Counted from the first letter of the stretch, positions 48,157 through 58,931 are shown. The stretch: DNA of 64,000 nt from Eucalyptus grandis (GCF_016545825.1 NC_052612.1:43259738-43323737), one strand, 5' to 3'. Notes: generated by a model not told the origin, from the sequence alone. Translations and numbers: made by a program.

Positions 48157-49296
48157 TTAGCCCTAAAGTCCACTTCCTTTCTAGTCTTATTCGGTGGAGG
48201 GAAGATTCAGGTAATAACATCACTAGTAGCAAAAGCTAAACCGGAAGATTTAGGTAATAGCATTACCAGGTGCAACTGCCTTGTACTTCCCAAATTTCTT
48301 TTGACCCTGTCGCCCTTCTATCTTGGCACCACTTCATATATATCCCCAATCCTTTTGTCATTATCCTACACACCCTAGTTGACTTTGACCTGATTCTTCT
48401 TTCCCGACATTGCTTCGTTCGGATAGTAATATAAACAGAAACTACGGCTGACAGATAGAACCATCTTGTGTTTTCTTTTTAAGGGTTTGTATTAATAAAA
48501 TACCATTATTTAAAAAATATTTCTTAGGCAAGTAGTTATAAGATTGGAAACTTTCGTTTGTCAGTGGACGGAATACTGACTACGGCTAGCAAAATTAAAT
48601 ACCGTATATGAGTCGGTAGCTAAACCGTGCTCGTGCATTAGTTTTTTTTTTTTCTTCTTTTTTTTGGTTCCGCCAATAGCATACCAAATAAAAATTTTTT
48701 TTTATGCCTTGTATAAATCAATCCCTTTCTCGCGTAACGAATAGCTACTACTTTTTATATTGGCCATAACGTAATCATGAACTCGGAGCGTGGCGTCTGA
48801 GATCATTCTGAGCAAGAGACATTAAATTTGCCGTTTAGCACTCGGTTAATTTCTCGAGGGCACATATTTGGTTTTGCCCAGAAATAACCTTCTCGTATTA
48901 TGGATTGGGTGAAACTGTTTGGATTTCTATGTCTACTGACACCCAAAATACTTTTGCTATCGGTGCTAATCACGAGCGATAAAAGCCTTTGAAATCATCT
49001 TCACTGTCACCTGCAGGCTGTAATTTATATCAGTCCAGCCCATGGTGGTCATGAAAGCAAAGGATGACCAAGGATTTCGAGAGCCCTCAAACTATATTTC
49101 AGTAGACCTACAAGTAAAAATACATTATTTGATCATAAAGTACTTGATTGTCACGTGTTCAAGCTAAGAGATGCTGTTAAAGACATAGAGTTTAGATGAA
49201 ATTGACGGCAAAGTTGGGCCGGGAATGATTGATGTTTAAAAGGGCACCAAAATCAAAGGAGCGGTTAATACTTGCTGAGCAAGTTATGAGAACACT
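48157..49296 (+). repeat. 1.14-kb direct repeat, first copy
   Basis: From GCCCTAAAGTCCA to GCTGAGCAAGTTATGAGAACA, this matches 51667-52802 nearly base for base. It includes the doubled AGATTYAGGTAAT box and a tract with GCAAGAGACATTAAATTTGCC. The two copies flank RING-H2 copy 2 with an offset of about 3.51 kb. Confidence 0.85.
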
Positions 49297-49591
49297 TGTT
49301 TTCTTTTTAAGGTTTTAGATACCATTAGCGAAAGAAAATAATTATAGGATTGAAACTTTCTTTTATTAATGGACGGACTAGGATTAGCAAAATTCAATTT
49401 CATAAGTGTATCAGTAGCCGACCTGTGACTACGGATTGGTTTTTTTATTACGTCAATTTAATCTCGTCCTCGTAGAACAATATTATTAATGGGCGTCACG
49501 GTAATTGCCTTTTATATTGGCTGACATAATAATGAACTTAGATCGAGGCATCCGGAAATTATTATGAGTGAGAGACGCTGATTTATATATA
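49297..49591 (+). promoter_or_regulatory. Proximal promoter of RING-H2 copy 2 with TATA box
   Basis: Shares TTTTAGATACCATTAGCGAA, GAAACTTTCTTTTATTAATG and GGCATCCG words with the promoter of copy 4 (62236-62562). A TATA box TTTATATATAG is at about 49582-49591, about 165 bp before the ATG, followed by a CT-rich leader. Confidence 0.6.
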
Positions 49592-49755
49592 GAATTTGTC
49601 ATTTCCAAATGTGTCTTCCTCACTTTCTTCACCACCTGAACAGTTAAGCATCAACAATCACTCTCTCTCTCTCTCCCTCTCTCCATCTTCAGACGACGTC
49701 GCCGACTCCTTCCATCGATTGGTCCGCCGGCGACGTGAGCAGCACCTCCGGTTAA

Positions 49756-50265
49756 ATGGACCCGGGCCAGTACACGGGATGGTTTGCGTTCTGCATCGCC
49801 ATCTCCCTCAGTATCATCGCCCTCATCGTTCTCTTCACCCTTGCCTCCTACCTCTGCACCCGCTTCTGCATCCCGCCGGCCTGGACCCCGGTCACTGGTG
49901 CCGACCACTTACCTGGACCCGGGCCAGTTCACGGGAGCCAACCCCTCACGTCGGCAGTGGACGGCGGCTACTCGATCGCGATCACCCTCGGCCTCGACGA
50001 GGCCACGCTAGGGAGCTTCCCGAAGCTCCTCTACTCTCAGGTGAAGGGCGCAGGCTCGAGCTGCTGCTCCATTTGCTTGTTGGAGTACAAGGAGAGGGAC
50101 GTGCTGAGGCTGCTGCCGGACTGTGGCCATTACTTCCACTCGAAGTGCGTCGATCCGTGGCTGAGAACGAACCCCTCCTGTCCGAACTGCAGGACCTTGC
50201 CGGTCCTGACTCCGGTCGCGACGCCCCTTGCTGAGGTCCCCATGTTGATGGCACCGCGGCGGTGA
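49756..50265 (+). CDS. RING-H2 finger protein, ATL family (ATL70-like), copy 2
   Basis: An intronless 169-residue protein. One membrane helix at about 11-36 (ISLSIIALIVLFTLASYL). GLD at 79-81. RING-H2 ligands are Cys104, Cys107, Cys123, His125, His128, Cys131, Cys142 and Cys145, with Pro121 and Trp135 kept, so it should bind zinc and an E2. It has an extra linker of about 18 residues (near 43-60) absent from copies 1 and 4. The place where copies 1 and 4 start reads GTG here (49735), followed in frame by TAA, so translation must start at the ATG at 49756, giving a different N-terminus (MDPGQYTGWF). Probably functional; the target is unknown. Proximal promoter and 3' flank resemble copy 4. Confidence 0.9.
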   Translation: MDPGQYTGWFAFCIAISLSIIALIVLFTLASYLCTRFCIPPAWTPVTGADHLPGPGPVHGSQPLTSAVDGGYSIAITLGLDEATLGSFPKLLYSQVKGAGSSCCSICLLEYKERDVLRLLPDCGHYFHSKCVDPWLRTNPSCPNCRTLPVLTPVATPLAEVPMLMAPRR

Positions 50266-51666
50266 TACAGACCGATCAGAAGGTGGCGGAATTGCGGGCG
50301 GAGGCTCCAGAATCAAACAAAATCTACCGTAAGTGAATTGAGATATCTCGTGCACGAGTTCCAGCTGTTGACTGAAACTGACCGACTTCGCGCCATTTTC
50401 GACGCTTCTTTTTCCAGTTTTTTGTATTCTCTTTGGTTGCTCAGATGTCGCGTTTGGCGGGTGGGCCGGTGGTTCGCCGCCGGACGATGTACGGCGAGCA
50501 CAGCAACAGCTTGAGACGATGATGATGTGATAGGTCATATACAATAGAATGAGAACAGAGCAGATGATGCTATGCTACCTGTCGTTTTGAGTCGTAGGGT
50601 CCTCGCTCCAACATGCATCCAATACATCCGTTGCTGGACATTGCTAATTAGATAGAATTAATTGCATTTCGACCATGTAAGAAACATAGGTACGTAACTT
50701 GAAAACGTTCATCCAGTATGAGGAAATTTGCAATTCCGTGATTCGGTATATGCGTATATCGGCTCGCCTCCGACGTCCAAATCGAACTATTTCAACAATG
50801 AATTTAACGAGAACAAACCAATAGATAGAGAGCAGTTTGCTTGATTGGGTTTGGTCGGTAAAATTTTGAGTACCGATTGCTGGTGTTGCAAAGCATAGCT
50901 ATTATAAAGTGACCGGAAAATTACCATAAAAAAGAAAAATTTTGTATTTATGTCAATTTAAGATTAAACTTTTCAATTTGATCAATTGAGTTATAAACCT
51001 TTTGATGATTTGTCAATGTAGTTATTCTGATTAATCTAAAGAACTCCGGTTCGTTTCTTCTGCTACAAAACTGAAGGTTTTAATTCATGGGGTTTTAAGC
51101 TTCTTCCCATGTTCTCTTCGTCTAGTTCAAGATGGTCTTTGAAGGAAAATTATAATGGCGCTAGATTTAGTGAGGTGGAGCCTCGCCAGCCATCAATATG
51201 GGCGAGCAACTGACGAAGGAAGAAGAAAATAAAAGGAAAAGTTGAAAGAAAAGAATAAAAAAAAAATAATAATTTAATTTTTTTTTTTTTATAAAACATT
51301 GAAAAAGTCTGCTTTAGCATTGAACCATACTATGTAAGATGGCCGGTATCTGCATAATAGATTTTTTGACCAAAATTAGTCAGAGTAATTATATTGGTAA
51401 ATCGTCCAAAAGTTTAGAATTAAATTGGTCAAATTGAAAACTTAAAATTGAATTGACATTCATAAAATAAAAATGGAGCAATAAGTACAGAATTTTGGAA
51501 TTTTAAATTTTGTGAGATGGAAAAGGATGAAAAATCTAGAGGCTGTGTTTGTTTCACCAGCGACCCTCATCGGCAACGAAGGGCTCGCCTAGCTCTGGAT
51601 GGAAAGTCTCTCCCCAAAAAGCTCTCTTTGGCCGACCTATCTCTCATTTTGGTCATTCTTACAAGA
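50266..51666. other. 3' flank of RING-H2 copy 2
   Basis: The first 500 bp match the flank of copy 3 in parts (for example 50590-50700 with 60390-60495: CTCCAACAYG, TTGCTGGAC, TAATTGC). The remainder holds a foldback-like element. Confidence 0.55.
50930..51480. mobile_element. Foldback-like element in the copy 2 flank
   Basis: AT-rich arms carry TTTATGTCAATTTAAG on the left and the near-inverse AAAATTGAATTGACATTCAT on the right. A modest GC-rich patch (about 51170-51215, GGAGCCTCGCCAGCC) lies between them. The architecture is as at 42185-42827; ends are uncertain. Confidence 0.4.
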
Positions 51667-52802
51667 ATTAGCCCTAAAGTCCATTTCCTTTCTAGTCTTA
51701 TCCGGTGGAGGGAAGATTCAGGTAATAACATCACTAGTAACAAAAGCTAAACCGCAAGATTTAGGTAATAGCATTACCAGGTGCAACTGCCTTTGTACTT
51801 CCCAAATTTCTTTTGACCCTGTCACTCTTCTATCTTGGCACCACTTCATATATATCCCCAATCCTTTTGTCTTTATCCTACATACCCTAGTTGACTTCGA
51901 CCTTATTCTTCTTTCCCGACATTGCTTCATTCGGATAGTAATATAAACAGAAACTATGGCTGACAGATAGAACCATCTTGTGTTTTCTTTTAAGGGTTTG
52001 TATTAATAAAATACCATTATTTAAAAAATATTTCTTAGGCAAGTAGTTATAAGATTGGAAACTTTCGTTTGTCAGTGGACGGAACACTGAATACGGCTAG
52101 CAAAATTAAATACCACATATCAGTCGGTAGCTAAACCGTGCTCGTCCGTTAGTTTTTTTTTTTTTTTTTTTTTTTGGTTCCGCCAATAGCGTGCCAAATA
52201 AAAATCTTTTTTATGCCTTGTATAAATCAATCCCTTTCTCGCGTAACGATTAGCTACTACTTTTTATATTGGCCATAACGTAATCATGAACTCAGAGCGT
52301 GGCATCTAAGATCATTCTGAGCAAGAGACATTAAATTTGCCGTTTAGCACTCGGTTAATTTCTCGAGGGTACATATTTGGTTTTGCCCAGAAATAACCTT
52401 CTCGTATTATGGATTGGGTGAAACTGTTTGGGCTTCGATGTCTATTGACACCCAAAAATACTTTTGCTATCGGTACTAATCACGAGGGATATAAGCCTTT
52501 GAAATCATCTTCACTGTCACCTGCAGGCTGTGATTTATATCAGTCCAGGCCATGGTGGTCATGAAAGCGAAGTATGACCAAGGATTTCGAGAGCCCTCGA
52601 ACTAGGTTTAAGTGGACCTACAAGTAAAATTACATTTTCCGATGATAAAGTAGTTGATTGTCACGTGTTCAAGCTAAGAGACGCTGTTAAAGACATAGAA
52701 TTTAGATGGAATTGACGACAAAATTGGGCCGAGAACAATTGATGTTTAAAGGGCGCGAAAATCGAAGGAGCAATTAATACTTGCTGAGCAAGTTATGAGA
52801 AC
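51667..52802 (+). repeat. 1.14-kb direct repeat, second copy
   Basis: Near-identical to 48157-49296. After about 52802 the two flanks diverge: copy 2 continues into its promoter, while here unrelated sequence with an 80-bp tandem repeat follows. Confidence 0.85.
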
Positions 52803-53744
52803 ATCGATAAGGCGGTTTAGCAAAGAACGTGGAGCGACTTTTAAAGATGAAGCAACCAATCACTAACGGTTATCAAATTAGCCTATAAATACCGCAAATT
52901 ATCCAACAAAGAGCTCCCCCCCTCCCCCGAGAGCAACACACACAAAATTACTTTATCTCAACTTTTTATCTTAATCTAGTTTAGTTTAGTTGTAGTTTAA
53001 GATTTCCGTCCTAGATTTAATTTTGACGATAGTGCTGTTGATTAGATTCTATTACCGACCTATATTCTGACGTTGTATCCTTGTACTCATCTAGAACTAG
53101 TGTTTACTAGGTGATGTTACCATTGTTCAGCGTCGTCGATTAGATTCCGACATTGTGTTCTCATATCCGTCTAGGAGCAATGTTTATTAGGTGTTATCAC
53201 CATCATTTAGCGTCATCGATTAGATTTCGATGTTATGTTCTCATATTCATTTAAAAGTAGTGTCTACTAGGTGTTATTTCCTTTGCTAGTGTCATTGATT
53301 AGGTTCGAGCGTTGTGTCCTCAAACTCAATTGAAACAGTGCTTTCTAGGTGCTTTTATTAATATCTAGTGTTGTCGAATCAACTTTGACATTGTTCAAAC
53401 CACTTTAATTTTACTGAGCTTTCATTAGTATGTTAAAGCGAGTTTAGATCAAACTATTGATTATATTTCAACATTGGTTATTATTGATTTTGACCTTGTG
53501 TTAAGCAACTTTATAAGATCTAGAACTATATAATATATATCTCCATTAGCATTTGACCCTTTCTATCGAATACTAGCATAGAACTTAAGTTTCTTATAAT
53601 AAAAATAAAATATAACACTTGGTGAAAGATATTTTGTTACGGAATCCAAAATCAGTGAAACAATGTCAATAATTTGTCTTGAGCTATCCATGGATCATAA
53701 AGATCTCAACCTTTGATTTTGCCTATCCCAAGCGGGCTCAGCAT
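52803..53744. repeat. Region with an 80-bp degenerate tandem repeat
   Basis: Four units with an exact 80-base period start at about 53092, 53172, 53252 and 53332, plus a partial one before them. Shared words are TCTARRA, GTGTTTACTAGGTG, GCGTCRTCGATTAGATT and TTGTGTTCTCATAT. Upstream, CCTATAAATACC (about 52882) looks like a TATA box and is followed by a C-rich then CA-rich tract. This could be part of an LTR or an unknown transcript leader. No open frame. Confidence 0.6.
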
Positions 53745-53975
53745 TTGATTGGGTCTCATAAAATTAATGGTTGTGATACATTCAGTTCATCGGATGGTCA
53801 GCTAAAATTTTCCATTGGCTAAGAAAGACAGATCAAAAGGGGAAATACGATTTTTTGGAAAGCGACCATCTTCCTCTCTCCATTTCTTCAACACCTGAAC
53901 AGAGAAATGCCAACTCTCTCTGTCTTCTCCCCCCCTTCCCGGCCGTCTTCAGATGATGTCACTGGCTTCAATCGA
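53745..53975 (+). pseudogene. RING-H2 copy 3, 5' leader part, cut off by the MULE
   Basis: Matches the leader of copy 1: AATTAATGGTTGT, then AGATCAAAAGGGGAAATACGA, then CACCTGAACAGAGAAATGCC and TCTTCAGATGATGTC. It stops at the 9-bp target site TTCAATCGA (53967-53975), where the MULE begins, and the gene resumes at 58932 on the far side. Confidence 0.75.
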
Positions 53976-54089
53976 GATAAGTACACTAATAGTGCCATAA
54001 GTTGTGTACGGCACTCACTTTGGTGTCAAAAGTTTTCGCCGGATCACTTAAGTGCCAAATTTTTTGAAAAACACTCACTTTGGTGCCAA
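53976..54089 (+). repeat. Left terminal inverted repeat of the MULE
   Basis: Pairs with 58814-58931: GTTGTGTACGGCACTCA, GCCGGATCACTTAAGTGCC and ACACTCACTTTGGTGCCA occur in both, inverted. Confidence 0.88.
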
Positions 54090-54349
54090 TTCCAATCTGA
54101 TTGACCGGAAATTTGACGTGGCCTTTTTTTATTAATATTTGAAGCCGACGTGGATTGCCGGAGAATATAATTAGCACGCAAACCACAAAACGATGTCGTT
54201 TAGCGTCTTTTCCCCCAAATAAGAAACCCTAAATCCCCAAATTCGAGTAGAATCGGAAATTAAAAACCCTAAATCCCCAATTCGACCAATGCGACCAATT
54301 CGAGTGCATACTTCGATTTTCTCTCAAAGTTATCAGCTTGCTCTTGCGA

Positions 54350-54733
54350 ATGGATGACAAAAGCTTCAGCAGTGACTCACATTCCTATAAAAAAAGCGAA
54401 TTAGATGGTGAGCGTTACTGTTATTGTGGGTTACCGAGTCTGAGAAAAACATCTGGGACTCGGTTGAATCCCGGGAGAAGATTCCATGGGTGCGGCAGAT
54501 ATAGAAAATGCTCGAAGTGCAAATATTTCAAATGGGTTGATAGGAAATTCTCTGATCGAGCGACAGAGGTGATCCTGAAGTTACTTGAAGGGCGAAATCA
54601 ACCTCCACCTGCATTAATGGACGAGTTGGAGGATGTTGACTCAATGCAAGCTCAAATGAAGGGTTTAACATCTCTGGTCGACCATTTGAAGAGAGAGGTT
54701 TCAAGGCTAAAAATTGAAAGAAACTTTTATTGA
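54350..54733 (+). CDS. GRF-type zinc-finger protein carried by the MULE
   Basis: An intact 127-residue frame from the ATG at 54350. A GRF zinc finger spans about 22-61: CYCGLPS, then an NPGRRFHGC core, then the CSKCKYFKWVD tail, with conserved Cys/His ligands. A C-terminal coiled-coil-like helix follows (about 97-125, MKGLTSLVDHLKREVSRLKI). GRF fingers bind single-stranded nucleic acid in DNA-repair proteins such as APE2 and NEIL3; small plant GRF proteins of this type (At4g04775-like) have no established role. It lies between the left TIR and the tail-to-tail MURA, the place mudrB has in maize MuDR, so an accessory role in transposition or a captured host gene are both possible. Two AAACCCTAA boxes (about 54221, 54263) lie upstream. 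Only this MULE gene has stayed open. Confidence 0.8.
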   Translation: MDDKSFSSDSHSYKKSELDGERYCYCGLPSLRKTSGTRLNPGRRFHGCGRYRKCSKCKYFKWVDRKFSDRATEVILKLLEGRNQPPPALMDELEDVDSMQAQMKGLTSLVDHLKREVSRLKIERNFY

Positions 54734-55134
54734 GCGTTGATTGTGTTCTTATTCTCTTGTGTAGTTTATTCAAATGTGAAGTAAGTAATGAGAAGAAGTT
54801 TGTATGTTTACCATAGTCAAAGTTTGTATGTCTACCATTTTTGTATGAAGCAGAAGGTTTTGTTGTAATCCATGGTAGAAATGCAAGGTTGGAGTTGTAA
54901 TGCATTAATTGTGAGCACTTCAAAAAGCCTTACAACAATGTACTATATCAGGATCATGACCAAATACAATGAATAATTAGACATCTACTCATTTTCATGG
55001 TGGAAACAAATAGAGAAAACTTATCAAATTACAAGTGCATGATAGAGGAAAAGCACAAGAGAAGCCAGTACACATGGTCAACCATCAAATTTTATCGAAT
55101 AGGAAATGTAAAGTTACTGAGGTAAAGAGGATAC

Positions 55135-57923
55135 TTACCTTACAATAGGGCTTGATGTTTTCCCTTCAGTAGGCACTATTGCAAAGCCTTCTGTCCTACC
55201 TTCATTAGGCCTAACAAGAAGCTCTTCAGTAGGGCCTTCTGTCCTACCTTCAGCCATTACATCTTGCTGTTGATGCTGCCTTTTCAGCTCACAACCTTTC
55301 TTATTGTGCCATTCCTTGCGGTAATAGGAGCATTTCATTTTTGAGCCAGTTCTACTCATCCTCTGACTTGATGCCTCTTCCTACTGCATTCTTCTTTTCT
55401 TTTTTGGCCTTTCAATTTGCTTCTTCAGCGGCAAAGGTAGAGGGCTTTCATGATTTGTTGGCTCCCAAAATTTGCTGCTTCTGATAGGCTGCACCATGAA
55501 TTGGTATGAAGCAAGGTATGAGCTTTTTTTGTACCAATCATGTAGGTAATCATTTGGGTTTTCTTGCTTCATCTGAATAGCACAAATTGCATGGGCACAA
55601 GGAATTCCATTCAGTTGTCAGGCTCGGCATGAACACTTTCTTCTATAAAGGTTAACAACATACTTATCCTAATTTTGAATAATCTCATATCCATTATCTC
55701 CATTCCAAACTGGATGGCAGAAACTACTAGTAGCAATGTTTGCATCCAATCTCTTCATAATCCTAAGGCCACAGTCTCTAGTCCATTTCGTAGCCTCATC
55801 TCTTTGCCTATGCAGTCTAGTCATTACCATCACTTGAATATCATCAAGCATGCTGATGATTGGTTTGCACTTGGCCTCTAAAATTCTGCTATTGAAAGCT
55901 TCACTAAGGTTGTTATCAATGATATCGCATTTGAACTATTTGCTGAAGAAGGCCTGACACCAATGCTTAGCTTCTGTCTGGAGAAGTGTATCAAAACCTT
56001 CCTCTGTCAGCTGCAACAATCCTTGTTTGGCTAATCTGAAATCAGTCATGTTGGTACTCTTTGTTATCTGCCAGAACTGCTTCTGGAGCTTATCTCTTTT
56101 GAAGTTCCTTGACCAGTTTACATATATGTGCCTCGCGCACATTCTATGCTCAGCATGTGGCATCAACTCAGCTAATGCAGGAATAAGTCCCTACAAAAAT
56201 TCAAACCAATAAATACAAGTCATGAAAAATATGCAAATGATTAATATTAAAAGTGGGTGAATTAATTGACAATGAAATTACCTTATGTTGGTCGCTCATG
56301 AATGCCCATCCTCCCCCATCGGTTATCTCAAGGTCAGCCATTAAATTTTTGAGAAACTAGGACCAAATATCCTTGTTCTCTATCTTCACCACCGCCCAAG
56401 CTATCAGAAACATTTGATTATTGGCATCTCTCCCCACAGCAGCCAACAACTCCCCCTTACACAAACCTTTTAGAAAGCATCCATCCAATCCTATAACTCT
56501 TCTACAACCAGCCAAGAAGCCCCGTTTACATGCATCAAAATAGACATAAAATCTATCAGATCTAGGCCCAAGATCATGGAGTGACCTCTCCACAACCTCT
56601 ACATACACCCTATTAGATGGGTTTTGAAACATGTATTCGCTAATATAGTCCCATACCTGCGCATATTCTTCCTTATATCCACCCATCAGTATTTTCATCA
56701 CCCTCATCTTAGCTCTCTTGCATTTATCCCTTGACACATTAACCCCTACTTGCTCCTTCACTAACTGTTGAAATTGATGGCTCTTGATCCCGGGCATTGC
56801 TTTGATAGTGTTAAAAAAATGCTTCGATAACCACACACTCGTTACCCTTTTATTGTTAAAAATAATTGGACAAGTATGCTCCTCTTGAAAAAACATAATC
56901 TGGAATGACTCATTCTTACTCAGCGCGCCATAGAGCTTCCATGGACAATTGGGTTGTGAGCACTTAGCTCTCACAAATTCTTTCGTGTTTCTAATGAATT
57001 TAATACTCATCTGTTCACCAATGAAGTTCTTCATAACAGCTTCCTTAAACTGTTTGGCATCGTCAAATCTCATGCCCACAGAAAAAATAGGTTTATCAAC
57101 AGTCGGATCATAGCAAGAGTACTTACTTCTTCTTCGATGAGCAAGTTCTTCATCATCATTGTCAAGCTCATTCTCCGAACCAGAAACTTCATCGCCGCAG
57201 CTTTCTTCATCTTCACTTCTATTACCTTCAGCTGGAACTCCATCCTCATTTACTGGCTTGGGCCTCTTTGCTGAAGGTGCAAGTTTTTTTTCTCAGAAAT
57301 TCCCTTTGCTTTTGTCTTGATTGTGTGAGTTCATCATCATCTTCATCACTTGGGAAATTTACTGAAGCAAAATATTCATCTTCCGATTCACTGGATAAAG
57401 CAATTTCCCATTCTAATCCAATGAAGTCCTCATCGCCCAAATCTTCACCCAAATCTTCACCCAAGCTTTTAGGGCATGTCATTGTTTGTTTATCTTTGTC
57501 AATGTGAGTTCTCTCCCTTTCATCCTCGACCTGATTACTCGCTTAAATAGGATCCCTCACTTCTCCTCTTTCAGTGGTGGTCTGCTCATCCCCATCCTCA
57601 TCCTCATCCTCACCATCACTATAATACTCAACATATACCTTAACTTCTTCGCCGTGAAGATAATAGTAAATGATATTCTTAATATCATTATCGTCATTAA
57701 AAAATCTCAAGCCATCCTTCAATTCCTTCCCAGAAACACAGTAATGTAGTTTTTGCACTTTACATCGTAAAAAATACACAAAATCCCTCAGAAAATCAAT
57801 ATATGATGGCTTCCGAACATTGACATAAATAATACCTTCATTTCCACCAGTATATTCCCAATCATCGGTGCTAATAAGAAACTCTCCACCATAACAAACA
57901 ATGATGCCGACCTGATTTCGCAT
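55135..57923 (-). pseudogene. MURA transposase of the MULE, with stops and a frameshift
   Basis: Recognisable order: an N-terminal PB1-like segment (VGIIVCYGGEF, from an ATG at 57923 just after a TTTCATTAG acceptor), an acidic linker, a MuDR N-terminal domain (FVRAKCSQPNCPWKLYG), the DDE transposase core (FDACKRGFLAGCRRVIGLDG and ITDGGGWAFMSDQHKG), a SWIM finger (KCSCRA-x-QLNGIPCAHA) and a damaged CCHC knuckle. A 91-bp intron lies at 56191-56281 (minus GTAATTTC...TTTGTAG). In-frame stops are at about 57543, 56357, 55936, 55669, 55617 and 55381, and an A-run frameshift near 57284; otherwise the frame is continuous. At least three stops replace expected tryptophans. Not able to encode a full transposase. 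Confidence 0.85.
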
Positions 57924-58149
57924 CCATGTTGATACTACACCTAATGAAAAAAAAAAAAAAACAAATGTTATTACTTGTTGGGACCACATGACAGAATCAG
58001 TAACTTCACCTCTTCACATGGAGGTCCTTGTCATTTTGTTGTCAAGGAATAAATGCAACTAATCTCCCAAATTCAGTGCTTTTACAGAAGCAAAAGAAAC
58101 CGGATTGAATAAACAAAGTGAGATCCCACCACCCATTTTTCAATTCAAT

Positions 58150-58440
58150 CACATTCGGTCCCCTTGTTTCCCCCACAGAAACAATCCAATTAATTAAATA
58201 AATTCGGTCCCATCACTGTTTCCCCCCGAGTCGAGCCCCATTTTCCCCTCCGCGCCCTATTTTTCTATTCGGTCCCCATAAAGGAAAGGGAACGAACGAC
58301 AAAACCCTCAAATTTTCTATTTGGTCCCCATGACTTTCCCCACGACTTTCCCCCTGAGCCGAGCCCTCAATTTTCCCTCCACGCCCTAACTTGCCCGTCG
58401 GAACCCTAAATTTTTCAGTAAATTGACAAACCCGAGTGAG
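58150..58440 (-). repeat. Imperfect tandem repeat in the MURA leader
   Basis: Two or three diverged copies of about 110 bp share TTCGGTCCCC, TTTCCCCCNGAG, CGAGCCC and CACGCCCTA. They lie between the MURA start and the right end of the MULE, probably in its leader or promoter. Confidence 0.5.
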
Positions 58441-58813
58441 CGATAGTTGAGGACGCAACTAGTGAACGATCGTGAACGATGGCGCAACTACAGTGGTGGC
58501 CGAGTGACGGCAGCCGAGCGATGGCGGGCGAGTGAATGACGGTGGGTTAGTGAGCTACGGCTGGCGGCGTCAAGCGAGAACCCTATACGAACACCGTTTT
58601 TGGCCCACGTCGTTTTTTACCGTATTGAATCCACTGTACGATAATCGTTTTGTAGGTAATCCACGTGGAATGGTAAAACGACGTCATTTCTTACGAAGAA
58701 AAGGAAATGTCATCGTTTTATGCCATCCACCGTGGACAATATTAAGAGTTGCCGATTTTTTTTTTTTTAAATATAAATGCCATGTGATCATTTTGGCTGG
58801 AATCTCTTGCTGG

Positions 58814-58931
58814 TGGCACCAAAGTGAGTGTTTTTTCTCCGATTTGGCACTTAAGTGATCCGGCGGAAACTTTTGGCACCAAAATGAGTGCCGTACACAA
58901 CTTATAGCACCATTAGTGTACTTATCCCTCC
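58814..58931 (-). repeat. Right terminal inverted repeat of the MULE
   Basis: Inverted partner of 53976-54089. The outermost five bases are CCTCC, so the original TIR probably began GGAGGGATAAG. Confidence 0.88.

Larger units (their letters stand above)
53976..58931. mobile_element. MULE DNA transposon with MURA and a GRF zinc-finger gene
   Basis: A 4.96-kb Mutator-like element inserted in the leader of RING-H2 copy 3. The 9-bp target duplication TTCAATCGA is perfect (53967-53975 and 58932-58940). The terminal inverted repeats are about 114 bp and clearly related (GATAAGTACACTAATRGTGC at the ends). The right end has five more terminal bases (GGAGG read inward), lost on the left. Inside are a minus-strand MURA transposase, now broken, and a plus-strand GRF gene, in convergent orientation. 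Confidence 0.93.

Noticed and set aside
49596..50234. A 212-codon plus-strand frame over RING-H2 copy 2
   Set aside because: It is an out-of-frame shadow of a GC-rich gene. The overlapping frame at 49756-50265 has the membrane helix, GLD and a full RING.
53092..53400. 80-bp repeats considered as a CRISPR-like array
   Set aside because: The units are contiguous and degenerate, with no unique spacers, and the genome is clearly a plant's.
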